Source: Cyclobacterium sp. 1_MG-2023 (lineage in GTDB: Bacteria; Bacteroidota; Bacteroidia; Cytophagales; Cyclobacteriaceae). From it: 64,000 nucleotides of DNA. The notes beneath the pieces were generated by a model, which searched no databases, was not told the DNA's origin, and worked only from the letters and a program-made list of their open reading frames with translations. Shown here one piece after another: positions 42,524 to 52,696 of the stretch; the first letter of the stretch is position 1, and each line of letters starts with the position of its first letter. The stretch covers positions 186,001 to 250,000 of the forward strand of contig NZ_JAUOPC010000002.1 of the NCBI RefSeq assembly GCF_030546805.1, given 5' to 3'. A program made the translations under genes and the position numbers.

Positions 42524-44014
42524 ATGGGTAATATTTCAAAAAGACCTACCATTATGGAGGCATTATTCCCTATAATTTTCTTGATTGTGCTTTTGGCAAT
42601 CAATATCAAAGTGTTTGGGACAGAGGGCTTGTCAGGATCCAATCAACTGGTGCTAATTTTTGCTAGCGGAGTGGCAGGTATAATTGCGGTTTTTAGGTTA
42701 AAGGTGAAATGGGCAGCTGTTGAAAAAGGTATTATCAATAGTATTTCATCTGCCATGTCTTCTATATTAATCCTATTGTTGATTGGCGCTTTGGCCGGCA
42801 CCTGGATGTTGAGCGGGATTGTTCCGGCAATGATCTATTACGGGCTTAAAGTGTTGAATCCAACCGTGTTTTTACTCGCCGCATGTGTGGTTTGTGGTGT
42901 GGTTTCCATTGCAACAGGGAGTAGTTGGACCACTGTAGCAACGGTTGGCGTGGCCTTGTTGGGTATTGGAAAAGCTTTGGGTTTCAGTGAAGGGCTAATT
43001 GGTGGAGCCATTATTTCCGGAGCTTATTTTGGAGACAAAATGTCTCCACTTTCAGATACCACCAACTTGGCACCCGCCATGGCCGGCACAGATTTGTTCA
43101 CCCATATCAAGCACATGATGAAAACTACCATACCTTCCATCACTATTACCTTGATAATATTTGGAGTGATAGGACTTTTAAACAAGCCTGAAGGGATTGT
43201 AGGTCAGGTGGAAGACATTTCTCATGTGATTTCCAATACCTTCAATATCAATGCTTGGTTGTTTTTGGTGCCGTTAATTGTAATTTTCCTTATCATTAAA
43301 AAAGCGCCTGCTATTCCTGTGTTATTGGCTGGGTCAATTTTAGGAGGCCTATTTGCCGTTCTCTTTCAGCAGGAAGTCATTCATGAGCTGGCCATGATTT
43401 CAGAGTTAGAAGGAGGGATAGGATTTAAATCATTTGTAATAGTGTTTCGCTCTCTCTATGGTGAAACCATGATTGTCACCTCTAATAATATAGTGAATGA
43501 GCTATTGGTAACAGGAGGAATGGCCGGCATGTTGTACACGGTTTGGTTGATTATTTGTGCAATGGCCTTCGGAGGTATTTTGGAGGTTTCCGGAATGCTA
43601 AGTGTTATTGCTGAAGCAGTCATTAGCAAGGTCAACTCGGTGGGATCCTTGATCGCATCTACAGTGGGAACCGGATTGTTTTTTAATATTACTACTTCCG
43701 ATCAATACCTGGCAATTTTAGTGCCGGGAAGGATGTATGCAGACATTTATAGAAAACGGGGGTTGAAAGGGGAAAACTTAAGTAGAACACTGGAAGATAG
43801 TGCTACGGTGACTTCTGTCTTGATCCCATGGAATACTTGTGGGGCAACGCAGGCATCTGTCTTGGGTGTGGCCACTTTGACTTATGCACCCTATTGTTTT
43901 TTCAATATAATTAGCCCATTTATGACCCTGCTATTTGGCTACTTAAATTGGGGAATTAACTACTATTCCGAAAAAGAAATGAAATCAATTAATAAAGAAG
44001 AAAGCTTGGCATGA
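42524..44014 (+). CDS. nhaC: Na+/H+ antiporter NhaC
   Basis: The 496-residue membrane protein has around twelve helices and the NhaC family motifs: a TGSSWTTVATVGVALLGIG helix, GDKMSPLSDTTNLAPAMAGTDLF, and the late LIPWNTCGATQASVLGV segment. It exports Na+ in exchange for protons, supporting salt tolerance or pH homeostasis at the inner membrane. Its end overlaps the start of the exonuclease gene by 4 nt (44011-44014), so the two are co-translated. Palindromes upstream suggest regulated expression. Confidence 0.95.
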   Translation: MGNISKRPTIMEALFPIIFLIVLLAINIKVFGTEGLSGSNQLVLIFASGVAGIIAVFRLKVKWAAVEKGIINSISSAMSSILILLLIGALAGTWMLSGIVPAMIYYGLKVLNPTVFLLAACVVCGVVSIATGSSWTTVATVGVALLGIGKALGFSEGLIGGAIISGAYFGDKMSPLSDTTNLAPAMAGTDLFTHIKHMMKTTIPSITITLIIFGVIGLLNKPEGIVGQVEDISHVISNTFNINAWLFLVPLIVIFLIIKKAPAIPVLLAGSILGGLFAVLFQQEVIHELAMISELEGGIGFKSFVIVFRSLYGETMIVTSNNIVNELLVTGGMAGMLYTVWLIICAMAFGGILEVSGMLSVIAEAVISKVNSVGSLIASTVGTGLFFNITTSDQYLAILVPGRMYADIYRKRGLKGENLSRTLEDSATVTSVLIPWNTCGATQASVLGVATLTYAPYCFFNIISPFMTLLFGYLNWGINYYSEKEMKSINKEESLA

Positions 44015-44613
44015 TACCATTGAAGATAAGCAAAGAGGAAGTAAATGCATTGGATTTAGGTGCTTTTACGGGTAATATTATCCTTGTTGAAGACGAGAAA
44101 AGTCTTCAAGAAATGGAAAAAGATTTATTGTCAAGCAAAATAATTGGTTTTGATACTGAAACCAGACCTGCATTTAAAAAAGGGGTCAGCTACGATGTAG
44201 CTCTACTTCAACTTTCAACTACTGAGAATGCTTATTTAATAAGAATCAATAATTTTGGTTTCCCCTCAAGTGCCCAAGCCATTTTGGAAGATCCCAATAT
44301 TGTGAAAGTAGGGGCTGCGGTAAGGGATGACTTAAAAGCATTAAAAAAGATTTCTCCCAACTTTAAGCCTGATGCCTTCTTCGATTTAAATGAAGAGTTA
44401 AAGCGAGTAGGGTTCTTGAATGTAGGCGTTCGAAACCTTAGCGCAATGGTACTTGGCATTAGAATTTCTAAATCAGAGCAGGTTTCTAATTGGGAAGCTC
44501 CGGTTTTGACTGCCAAACAAATGCTTTATGCAGCTACTGATGCGTGGGCTTGCCTTGAAATTTTCCGTAAATTATACAATGAAGGCTATTTGGATGAGCT
44601 ATTCACTACTTGA
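44011..44613 (+). CDS. DEDD-family 3'-5' exonuclease (RNase D-like domain)
   Basis: The 200-residue protein has the ExoI motif IIGFDTETRPAF, the ExoII-type segment VKVGAAVRDDLKAL and the ExoIII-type segment ATDAWACLEIF (YAATDAWAC), as in DEDDy exonucleases. No HRDC domain is present, so it is shorter than RNase D and closer to stand-alone exonuclease-domain proteins. Substrate (RNA or DNA) cannot be assigned. Co-translated with nhaC and convergent, with an 8-nt overlap, with the YigZ gene. Confidence 0.9.
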   Translation: MIPLKISKEEVNALDLGAFTGNIILVEDEKSLQEMEKDLLSSKIIGFDTETRPAFKKGVSYDVALLQLSTTENAYLIRINNFGFPSSAQAILEDPNIVKVGAAVRDDLKALKKISPNFKPDAFFDLNEELKRVGFLNVGVRNLSAMVLGIRISKSEQVSNWEAPVLTAKQMLYAATDAWACLEIFRKLYNEGYLDELFTT

Positions 44614-45202
44614 TTTGGCTGGAGGTAGGGACTTCAGATAAAACGCCTATTACCTCTTCAGCCAGGCTTTCTTGACATGTCACCTTTATTCTGCAACTGT
44701 TGTCAAATTCTTGAGAAATAATCTTCAGGTTGTATCTTTTTATAGTTCTCATAATCTCATCCATAGAGAGGTAGCCAAAAGAAAACTCAATGGGTACCAT
44801 AACGGTTTTCTCGACAATTTCTGCGGATGAGATTGCTTCGGCAGCAGCTGTTTTATATGCCCGTATTAGCCCTCCAACCCCTAATTTGGTGCCACCAAAA
44901 TACCTGACTACTACAATCAAAATTTGGGTTAATTCATTTGATTTTATTTGTCCCAAAATGGGATCTCCGGCACTATGATTGGGTTCGCCGTCGTCATTGG
45001 ATCGGAAATTTTTCATGTCTTTCCCCAGGATATAGGCATAGCAATGGTGCCGGGCATCATGGTATTGCTTCTTTAATTGGTGAATCAAATCTTGTATTTC
45101 TTCTTCGTTTGCAACGGGGTAGGCAAATGATAGAAATTTGCTGCCTTTTTCCTTATAAATACCCTGTGAAGGCTTTTCAATACTGCGATAAGTGTCCTCC
45201 AT
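44606..45202 (-). CDS. YigZ/IMPACT family protein (UPF0029)
   Basis: The product of about 198 residues has the IMPACT-type domain: GSKFLSFAYPV near residue 19, DARHHCYAYILGKD and NDDGEPNHSAGDPILG, then a C-terminal DUF1949-like domain (VPIEFSFGYLSMDEIM). IMPACT proteins modulate translation stress responses in eukaryotes; bacterial YigZ role is not settled. The ATG at 45202 gives the family start; an upstream in-frame start at 45334 would run into the divergent glycosyltransferase gene. Confidence 0.92.
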   Translation of the reverse strand: MEDTYRSIEKPSQGIYKEKGSKFLSFAYPVANEEEIQDLIHQLKKQYHDARHHCYAYILGKDMKNFRSNDDGEPNHSAGDPILGQIKSNELTQILIVVVRYFGGTKLGVGGLIRAYKTAAAEAISSAEIVEKTVMVPIEFSFGYLSMDEIMRTIKRYNLKIISQEFDNSCRIKVTCQESLAEEVIGVLSEVPTSSQIK

Positions 45203-45257
45203 TATTATTTGTTTAGATTGATTTTCTACGTTTTCATTTGCTAATTTAGGGATTTGA

Positions 45258-46262
45258 ATGAATTGGATGAAGAGATCAAGCCTTAGTGCCGAAATGCAAA
45301 CAAAAGAAAAGCCCCTTGTAACGGTGATTTGCACTTGTTATAATCAGGCGGAATATGTTGTGCAAGCATTGGAAAGCATTGTATGTCAGACTTACAGGCC
45401 TATTGAACTCAAGATTGTTGACAATGGCAGTACAGATCAATCCAAAGTGGAAATAAAATCATGGCTGAAAGAAAACAATAATAAAATTCCGATTAAGACA
45501 TTCTTTCACGATCAAAAATTGAATTACTGTAAGGCTTTTAATCAAGCTTTTGAAAGTTCCAATGGAGACTATGTGGTGGACTTGGCAGCGGATGATTTCT
45601 TTGAACCTAAGCATTTGGAATTTGCCATGGCTCATTTGAGTCAAAGTGATGCCAAAGTTTATTTCTGCAATTCCTTTGAGCATTTTCCAAGTGGAAAAAG
45701 CCAAACCTTTTACCCTACAGATTCCTCGGGAAAGGCAAGTGGAAAGGTTGCTTCTGGTGATGTTTTCGCTGAGTTGATTCGTAGGTATGCCATCAGCTCA
45801 CCCACCTTGGTTATGGATGCCAGGGCATTTGAAGAGATTGGTTGCTATGATGAAAACTTAAATTATGAAGATTTTGATATTTTGGTAAGGATGTCCTCAA
45901 GGTATTCCTTTGTTTTTGGGGACCAAATTACAGTAAATAAACGAATACTAAAGGAGTCGCTTTCTCAGCAGCAGTATAGGTCCAGGAAGTCTCATTTATT
46001 GCCTTCCACCTATCTGGTATGTAAAAAATTAGCCACTATGGTGACTAGCAAAGCGGAAAAAAAGGCCCTTCAGCAAAGGTTAATTTATGAAATTAAACAT
46101 GCGACGGTGTCAGCTAATTTTGATGTGGCAAAAAAGATGTTGGACTTATACAAAGAACTTTATCCTTTGGGATTAAACTATGTGTTTTTTTACCTTTGGA
46201 CAAAAGCCAAGGTAGATTTTTCTTCATTGTATGAAAAATGGAGAAAAAAACCTTTCAAATAA
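45258..46262 (+). CDS. Family 2 glycosyltransferase
   Basis: The 334-residue enzyme has a GT-A fold: VTVICTCYNQAEYVVQALESI near the N-terminus, KIVDNGSTDQS, and the DxD-type DLAADDFFEP near 115, followed by an ISSPTLVMDARAFEEIG segment typical of surface polysaccharide glycosyltransferases. It should transfer a nucleotide-activated sugar to a cell-envelope acceptor in the cytosol. The gene stands alone, divergent from the YigZ gene and convergent with the M16-like gene 9 nt away. Substrate unknown. Confidence 0.93.
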   Translation: MNWMKRSSLSAEMQTKEKPLVTVICTCYNQAEYVVQALESIVCQTYRPIELKIVDNGSTDQSKVEIKSWLKENNNKIPIKTFFHDQKLNYCKAFNQAFESSNGDYVVDLAADDFFEPKHLEFAMAHLSQSDAKVYFCNSFEHFPSGKSQTFYPTDSSGKASGKVASGDVFAELIRRYAISSPTLVMDARAFEEIGCYDENLNYEDFDILVRMSSRYSFVFGDQITVNKRILKESLSQQQYRSRKSHLLPSTYLVCKKLATMVTSKAEKKALQQRLIYEIKHATVSANFDVAKKMLDLYKELYPLGLNYVFFYLWTKAKVDFSSLYEKWRKKPFK

Positions 46263-46271
46263 TTGACCAGC

Positions 46272-47549
46272 TTACCCTGCACCAACGATTACCTCTAGCA
46301 TTTCTTTTTCATTGAAGTACCTATTGGCCATTGTCATAATGTCCCTGCCATCAAAGTTTTTGATATAATCAAGATGGCGGGTGTAATAATCAAAATTAAG
46401 GCCTTGGAAATGTACATGCTGGAAATGACTCATCTGATCGAAAGGACTGCTGAAATTAGCCAAAATGCTTCCTGCAAGATAATTTTTTATGATTTCTAGT
46501 TCACCAGCCGGAACAGGTTCCGTTTTAAGTCGTTCAATTTCCTTGTAAACCTCTTGAATAACCGCTTCACCATAGCCTCCCTTTACATCGGCCACTGTCA
46601 TCCAGTATTCATTACCATTTAATTCACCTAGAAAGCTATTGATGCCATAAGTGTAACCTTTCTCTTCCCGAATATTTTTGATCAGCCTGCTGCCAAAATA
46701 CCCGCCCAAAAGCGTATTGAGAACAGACAAGGCTGGATAGTCGGGATGAGATTTGGGAATCATCCACTTGGCAATCCTTATACTGGACTGTAGGGCTTCT
46801 GGTTTTTTTTCAAGCAACTTTGAGGATTGAACGACTCCTGTTGGTAGTAAATGAGGCGTTTTAGGCGAAAGAGGTAAATCACTAAACAGTAATTCAATTT
46901 GATTCAGGTCTTTATCAGAAAGCTGTCCTGTCAGGAATATTTGTGGCGATAGTAAAAAATCTTTTTCGTAATATTCTATCAGGTCATTTTGTTGAACCTC
47001 ATCAACGTCGTCTTCAGTGACCTGATAACCAAAGGGATGGTCTTTTTCAAAAAGACTTTTCCGAATCAACTGGTTAGCACGAGCCGAGGTTTGTTCGTTT
47101 TTAATACTGATGCTTAGTTTTTTCTGAGATTTCCTCTTATTTAGCTCTTTTTCTGGAAAAACTGCCTCTGTAAACAATGACCTGAATACAGGTAAAACCT
47201 CTAGTAAGTGCTTTTTTGTTGTCAATAAACTCAAGCCTTGCCTTTCATATCCCGAAATAATATCCACCTCAGAGGCATGAAAATCAAAAAAATCATCCAA
47301 TTTTTCCGAATTCATTGTTTTGGTTCCTTCCAACAACATGTACAGCATAAAAAAAGGCTGCAATGGTTTGCTGTGTTGATCTTTGCTGTTATTTATTGGA
47401 AAGACTACCTCAATCTTTATTGCATCAATATTGGGAAACGGAATATAATATATTGGTGTACCATTCGGCAAAACCCTTTTCTCGGGTGGGGTCAAATGGA
47501 TTTTTTCCGGAATGCTATAAGGAGGTGCAAGACTTCGGTCTATACTCAT
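46272..47549 (-). CDS. M16-family protein lacking the zinc motif (non-catalytic subunit type)
   Basis: The 425-residue protein has the M16 fold (both pseudo-symmetric halves; REEKGYTYGINSFLGEL in the second), but the region where HxxEH should be reads FMLYMLLEGTKTMNSEKL. So it lacks the zinc ligands. It keeps the Arg and Tyr (R...Y) residues of regulatory subunits such as mitochondrial alpha-MPP. It is the last gene of the T9SS operon, overlapping porV by 4 nt, and could pair with an active M16 partner, for example the gene at 17487. Cytosolic location is likely as no signal peptide is seen. Confidence 0.88.
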   Translation of the reverse strand: MSIDRSLAPPYSIPEKIHLTPPEKRVLPNGTPIYYIPFPNIDAIKIEVVFPINNSKDQHSKPLQPFFMLYMLLEGTKTMNSEKLDDFFDFHASEVDIISGYERQGLSLLTTKKHLLEVLPVFRSLFTEAVFPEKELNKRKSQKKLSISIKNEQTSARANQLIRKSLFEKDHPFGYQVTEDDVDEVQQNDLIEYYEKDFLLSPQIFLTGQLSDKDLNQIELLFSDLPLSPKTPHLLPTGVVQSSKLLEKKPEALQSSIRIAKWMIPKSHPDYPALSVLNTLLGGYFGSRLIKNIREEKGYTYGINSFLGELNGNEYWMTVADVKGGYGEAVIQEVYKEIERLKTEPVPAGELEIIKNYLAGSILANFSSPFDQMSHFQHVHFQGLNFDYYTRHLDYIKNFDGRDIMTMANRYFNEKEMLEVIVGAG

Positions 47550-48760
47550 TTTTGAACGTTGTATTGCAAGCTAAATCTAAGGGTTTCTGCCAATGGGTGA
47601 TTTTGTACTTGTGGTACTAAATATGAAAAGTCAAAGCCTAAACGGTTGTATTTGAAGCCGACACCCATGGTGAAATATCTTCTTCCTCCTTTGCTTGCAT
47701 TTTCATAAAAATACCCCAACCTAAGTGCAAATTTGTCATCATAGGAATACTCAGTTCCAAAGGATATCATTAGTTCTTGCAACTCTTCACTGAATCCATC
47801 CGGTGCATCTACAAATGATCCGAACATACCGCTTATCAAGGGCCTTGTAGGATCTTTTCCCGCCTCAATTTGCGGATTACCGGTGTTAGGGTCGATGACC
47901 AATTGCCCATTTTCATCTTCCATGTAGATGGGAGGGCTAGGTACCATTAGCTTATTTAAGTCTAGGGCAAAAGTAATTTTATTTAATTCATCCATAGGGA
48001 TGGTAAGGGCAGAACCTATTCTGAAATTGGTGGGTAGGTAATCAAGGTCATCTGCGCTATTATAGGTGATTTTAGGCCCAATATTGGAAAGATTAATTCC
48101 CCAAGACAATACCCCTTCTTTATCGGAGATTAGTATTTCTGAGGTATGGTAAAGACCAACATCTGTGCCTACTGATACACCTGGTCTACTTTCATTGCCT
48201 CCAGATGCACTTATATTCCCGGATAAATTGGAGTGAATAAACCTTGCGCTGATCCCTAAGGATAAATTATCGGATAGTTTTCTTGAATAAGTACCGCCTA
48301 TGGCGATGTCTCTGGGGCTAAAATCTCCCAAGGAATTTCCTTGTCCATCTGTCAAAGCAATGTCTCCCATATTGAAGTATCGGAGGTCTATACCAAAGGC
48401 AGATACATCATCTATTTTCTTGTAACCGGTGAGGTAGTTGAGAGACATGTCCGGAACTAGCCTGCCCAGCCAAGGGGAATAGGACAGGGAAAAACCCATG
48501 TCATCCTCAATAAATGCCAGCTTTCCTGCATTCCAATGTGCGGAATTGGCATCCGGAGAAGTCGCTACTCCTACGTCTCCCATAGCAGAATGTCTACTGT
48601 CAGGTGCAAAATTTAAAAATGGAACAGCCGTAATGATCACCCTCCTGTTAGGATCTTGGCTGGAAAGAACGACAGAGTTTTGTGCTTTGGTTTCGACATG
48701 AAAGAAGCCGAAAGCCAGCAAAAAAGTAAAAATGGGGAGACTGTTTTTAATTGCTTTCAT
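47546..48760 (-). CDS. porV: Type IX secretion outer-membrane protein PorV (LptO)
   Basis: The 404-residue protein has a signal peptide (to about residue 26) and the PorV features NFAPDSRHSAMGDVGVATSPDANSAHWNAGK and GFKYNRLGFDFSYLVP. PorV is a 14-strand FadL-like outer-membrane barrel that shuttles T9SS cargo from the translocon to the PorU attachment complex. Next to porU and overlapping it by 4 nt, it is one of the best-supported calls in the window. Confidence 0.95.
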   Translation of the reverse strand: MKAIKNSLPIFTFLLAFGFFHVETKAQNSVVLSSQDPNRRVIITAVPFLNFAPDSRHSAMGDVGVATSPDANSAHWNAGKLAFIEDDMGFSLSYSPWLGRLVPDMSLNYLTGYKKIDDVSAFGIDLRYFNMGDIALTDGQGNSLGDFSPRDIAIGGTYSRKLSDNLSLGISARFIHSNLSGNISASGGNESRPGVSVGTDVGLYHTSEILISDKEGVLSWGINLSNIGPKITYNSADDLDYLPTNFRIGSALTIPMDELNKITFALDLNKLMVPSPPIYMEDENGQLVIDPNTGNPQIEAGKDPTRPLISGMFGSFVDAPDGFSEELQELMISFGTEYSYDDKFALRLGYFYENASKGGRRYFTMGVGFKYNRLGFDFSYLVPQVQNHPLAETLRFSLQYNVQK

Positions 48761-51700
48761 TGAATAATGATTTTACCTGCTAATATATCTGAGGTTGCAT
48801 CATCCTCAGAATATAAATTTAAATTGTAAAGATAAGTTCCTTTTATTAGATTTTTGGAATTACTGTTTAAAAATATCCATTGACTGTCTATTATTGACCG
48901 TTCAACTTTTGGAAAACGTCCTTTATAAGAAAATATTTCAGTTCCTTGTAAAGAAAATACGCTGATTTCTAAACTAAGCGTCTCGCCTAAACGATTGTGG
49001 GTTACCTTAAAATGAACTTGTTCGCTTGCAGGGTTTGGATAAACCACTAAGTTTTCAATTTTTATTTGCTTACTGCCTTGAACCTCTACCTTTTCCAAGT
49101 GTTTTGTGGTATTGCCCAACTGATCTATAGCCGTAATGACCAATTCGTTAAGACCTTCGTTCAAATCAAAAACCCAGGCTTTTACCCTTCCGGTCGTGTA
49201 GGTTCCATTTATGGCTTGATATTGGTCAATTAACGTAATTGGATCTCCATCGTTTATTTGAAGGGTTAGGCCTGCTGCATCAATTGTGTTAATGCCTGAA
49301 TCATCCGAAACCTGGATCCAAATGGGGGTGTTGCGAGATGAGATGCTAGTTTTACTCGTTGTGCTATCCGCTATCCATAACTGTACCTCCGGGCCAATCT
49401 CTTCGGATTGATGGCCTATAGGTTGTATTTGATAGGGGATATTGGTGCTACCAAAAGCTTCCTTATTGAGGCTCTCGTCCATAGCAAATAGATTGATCCT
49501 AAAATCACTATTGGAAAAATTCTCTACAAAAGGGAGTAAAACTTCTCCTTTAAATAAACCTTGAACCACTTCTCCGGTTCCCCGGAACAAAGGCTGATTA
49601 TAGGCCAAATAGCCGGTTTTGGGGCTTTCATCACCAAGTGTTTCCACTTCTTCCGCCGGCCCATGAATGGTAATTTCATAGCTCCCATCAAATTGACGCA
49701 CAAGGGAACCGGTCATAGGGTCTTCGATATTTCCACTGTATTCAAGCCGATTCAACCCACTAAGTTCATCTGTGGTTATTTGGGTGTCCACTTCTATCCA
49801 TTCTTTCGCACTTGCCTTATATAGGGGAATGTCTAGTTTTAGTGAAGGGTCTCCAAGTAGTGAGAAATTGCGGTTCAATGGCCCATTTAGGCTATTGTTT
49901 TTGGTTTCTTTAAATATTTCCCCTAGGGTGATGGCTTCATTCCGAGTAAAGGCAGCAGCAACGAATGCTTTGTTTAATGCATAATTAACACTGCTGAATA
50001 CCGGTCTTCCGGTGGTAAGCATAGCGATGACACCCTTTTGCTCAGCCAGCAAAAGCTCCTCTGCCCCGGATCGAATATAGGGACTATCATGTCTTCCAAA
50101 CTCACAGGTGGCAGTAACCATAATGGGAAATTTATTGCTTACCGGCCAATCTTCAATATCGCTTACACTAAATAGCCCTTCTGCTGTTAAATTAAGCTCG
50201 TTTCCATGACCAATATAATTTAGAAGTAAAATGCCTTCCTCTATTTCCTCAATAAGGGATTCTCTGGCTGCTGTTGCTGTTTGCAGATTGTTGGTTTCCT
50301 CCTGTTGAAAATTATCCAAGTATAGTTTTCTAAGTTCATAGGCTGGTGCTTGTTCATAAAGGAAAGCGGTATGCTTTTCTGAGTCATTCAAGTGAACGTT
50401 ATTGTCTCCATCATCCGCAACAAAGAGGAGTTTCTTTTTCCAGTCTCCCCGGTTTCCATTTTGGTAACTGATGATTTTATCTACAGCGATTTTTGCCTCT
50501 CTGCTATTGATGGCCGGAATCCTTCCGATTCCGATTTTTAGTGTATGGTCCCCTTCCGGTGTTTCCAGCCAATCCCCTTCTCCAATTTCTAAAAAACCAA
50601 AATAATCATCAGATCCGTAAGTTGTCAGTGGATTTAAACTCACTCGGGAGCTGTAAGTTGGGACTAGATTAGGTCTGCCTCCAAGTTTGTGTTTGTAGTC
50701 AAAGCTTCCTTTCCCAAAAAACAGCACATTTTTCAAGCGTTTGGTGCTGTGCCAATAATCAGCAAGGAAATTTCTAATACTGGAAATGTCAGGGTTGCCA
50801 TAGCCGTAACTGTCATAGATATCATTGGTCACTACTAGTTCGGTAGATAAACCCATGGAATTTTTGAAATCAGCAAGCCTTTTAGCCTGATTGTAGAGCA
50901 AGTTATTGGTAATGATAATAAACTCAGGCTCCTCGGAAAGAAGTTCTGACCGTAAGATTACTTTTTCCGGTTCCTCTATTCTTAAGGTGTTATTTTGGTC
51001 AAAGACTGCAATTTTTTTTACCGTGCCGGCTTGTGGTTGGTTGTTGTTTAATTCTTTTACCTCGTAGAAGTTTCCAACATCCCATATGTTTGTTAAAGCC
51101 GTTTCGATTTGGTATGGGGAATGGTCAAGGTTATAATAAATCCCGGCAGTTAACAGGGAGGAGGAAAACGGATATGCCAAAAGGATATTCTTAAGGTAGC
51201 CGGCCCCATTGGCATCAGTTGATGAATAAGTAAGCACTATTTCCTGACGGGCATTGCCTTCGGTTGTCGGGAAGCTGGCTTCAAAGTTTGTTTCCCTTCC
51301 TTTTATTGCATACCGACTATTGGGTATGGAAGAAATATCTGCTGAACCAATCACCTGGTTGTTGGTTGCGAAGGTGAGGGTGCTCTCAGAAAATGATTGG
51401 GCCATTGTTTGCGCCCACATAAGTACCCTGCCTTCTATCTTTGTGGTCGGATGAGGTATTTCAATGATATGGCTGCCACCATTAAATGTACGGTAACCAA
51501 ACCAATCTCTTCCTGAACTTAGCAGATTGTCTTCCTCGGCTTTATGGCTTACCATTTGATAAAGAATGCTGGGAGTGTCACTGTTTACCTCAATCTCTTC
51601 CGGATCCTCTGCCGGTAAGATAGGGTTTGTACTTGGACTACCTGTTTGAAGTAGATAATAAAGTGTATCTGTATAAGGGTGGCTAATTAGCTGAGCTGAA

Positions 51701-52008
51701 CCGTTCTCTGTGAAGACTTGATCTGCCCCTTCCAAAAAGAAATACAGTTTATTGTCAATAATTTTTTGAGGTACTTCTTTATATGAAAAAATACTGCTGT
51801 CAATTTTCTGGTCGAGCATTCCGGGATGTCCTAAAATTCGAATTTCATCGATGCTTCCCAAGTTCCAGTTTGTGGCTTGCTCTTGACTCAAATGGTACAC
51901 TCCCTCTTCAAAAACAGGAAATTTATACAATTGCTGTGCTTGCACAGGAGTAAAACCGGCGATTATCCCGGCCCATAAAAGGAATACATATCTAATTCTT
52001 TTTTTCAT
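48757..52008 (-). CDS. porU: Type IX secretion system sortase PorU (gingipain-like C25 protease)
   Basis: The product of about 1083 residues starts with a signal peptide (MKKRIRYVFLLWAGIIAGFTPVQAQ). The C25-like catalytic domain holds the NYIGHGNELNLTAEGLF His (near 601) and the VTATCEFGRHD Cys (near 635) as the expected dyad. Ig-like domains follow, and the end matches a T9SS C-terminal domain (VVYPNPASEQVHFKV ... GKIIIQ). PorU removes CTDs of exported cargo and links them to A-type LPS. The start at 52008 overlaps pssA by 17 nt; an upstream TTG-type start at 52083 would lie inside pssA and is not needed. Confidence 0.95.
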   Translation of the reverse strand: MKKRIRYVFLLWAGIIAGFTPVQAQQLYKFPVFEEGVYHLSQEQATNWNLGSIDEIRILGHPGMLDQKIDSSIFSYKEVPQKIIDNKLYFFLEGADQVFTENGSAQLISHPYTDTLYYLLQTGSPSTNPILPAEDPEEIEVNSDTPSILYQMVSHKAEEDNLLSSGRDWFGYRTFNGGSHIIEIPHPTTKIEGRVLMWAQTMAQSFSESTLTFATNNQVIGSADISSIPNSRYAIKGRETNFEASFPTTEGNARQEIVLTYSSTDANGAGYLKNILLAYPFSSSLLTAGIYYNLDHSPYQIETALTNIWDVGNFYEVKELNNNQPQAGTVKKIAVFDQNNTLRIEEPEKVILRSELLSEEPEFIIITNNLLYNQAKRLADFKNSMGLSTELVVTNDIYDSYGYGNPDISSIRNFLADYWHSTKRLKNVLFFGKGSFDYKHKLGGRPNLVPTYSSRVSLNPLTTYGSDDYFGFLEIGEGDWLETPEGDHTLKIGIGRIPAINSREAKIAVDKIISYQNGNRGDWKKKLLFVADDGDNNVHLNDSEKHTAFLYEQAPAYELRKLYLDNFQQEETNNLQTATAARESLIEEIEEGILLLNYIGHGNELNLTAEGLFSVSDIEDWPVSNKFPIMVTATCEFGRHDSPYIRSGAEELLLAEQKGVIAMLTTGRPVFSSVNYALNKAFVAAAFTRNEAITLGEIFKETKNNSLNGPLNRNFSLLGDPSLKLDIPLYKASAKEWIEVDTQITTDELSGLNRLEYSGNIEDPMTGSLVRQFDGSYEITIHGPAEEVETLGDESPKTGYLAYNQPLFRGTGEVVQGLFKGEVLLPFVENFSNSDFRINLFAMDESLNKEAFGSTNIPYQIQPIGHQSEEIGPEVQLWIADSTTSKTSISSRNTPIWIQVSDDSGINTIDAAGLTLQINDGDPITLIDQYQAINGTYTTGRVKAWVFDLNEGLNELVITAIDQLGNTTKHLEKVEVQGSKQIKIENLVVYPNPASEQVHFKVTHNRLGETLSLEISVFSLQGTEIFSYKGRFPKVERSIIDSQWIFLNSNSKNLIKGTYLYNLNLYSEDDATSDILAGKIIIQ

Positions 52009-52696
52009 GACCGCCCACCAAATTATTGACCAATGACAGACAAATATAGGAAAGCACAGCGATTGGAATTCCTGCCAATCCAAATAGCAAAATGCTTATC
52101 CCTGAAATGATTAGTACAAGGTAGCGCCATTGGTTGCCTTTCCATTTATAGTGTTTGAATTTAAGTGCTAGTAATGGAAGCTCCGCAGTTAGCAAAAATG
52201 AAAAGATAAGGGTCAAAGCGGTAAGTACCCATGGATTCTCCAGTCCATTTTCTATCCAAGTCACGGAGGTCCCTAATAGGGGTAAGGTTGAGAAAAACAA
52301 GGCATTGGCTGGGGTAGGAACCCCAATAAAGCTGTCTGCTTGTCTTTCATCTATATTGAATTTAGCTAACCTTAGGGCAGACTGTATGCCAATTAAAAAA
52401 GCGACATAGGGCAGCCATTCGTAAGGACTTACAGCTTCCAAAAGCAAGAATAAAATAAAGGAAGGCAAAACCCCAAAGGTGACCAAGTCTGCCAAGCTAT
52501 CGAGCTCTTTACCAATTGGGCTTTGAACTTTAAGCATCCTAGCAGCGAAGCCATCGAAAAAATCGAAGATGGCTGCTGCAATGATAAAATAAAAACCGTA
52601 AAAAGGGCCATTGACCATCACGTAATGAATTCCAATCATTCCGGAAAGTAAATTCAAGCTGGTAAGGGCATTCGGTATGTGTTTTTTTATGGTCAA
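51992..52696 (-). CDS. pssA: CDP-diacylglycerol-serine O-phosphatidyltransferase
   Basis: The 234-residue membrane enzyme has seven to eight helices and the CDP-alcohol phosphotransferase motif DFFDGFAARMLKVQSPIGKELDSLAD with the D-G-A-R and D-x3-D pattern. It makes phosphatidylserine from CDP-diacylglycerol and serine, precursor of phosphatidylethanolamine. Start is a TTG at 52694-52696 whose TTGA overlaps the preceding stop, and the N-terminus MTIKKHIPNALTSLNLLSG is canonical. Lies between the MBL hydrolase and porU, co-translated with both. Confidence 0.94.
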   Translation of the reverse strand: MTIKKHIPNALTSLNLLSGMIGIHYVMVNGPFYGFYFIIAAAIFDFFDGFAARMLKVQSPIGKELDSLADLVTFGVLPSFILFLLLEAVSPYEWLPYVAFLIGIQSALRLAKFNIDERQADSFIGVPTPANALFFSTLPLLGTSVTWIENGLENPWVLTALTLIFSFLLTAELPLLALKFKHYKWKGNQWRYLVLIISGISILLFGLAGIPIAVLSYICLSLVNNLVGGHEKKN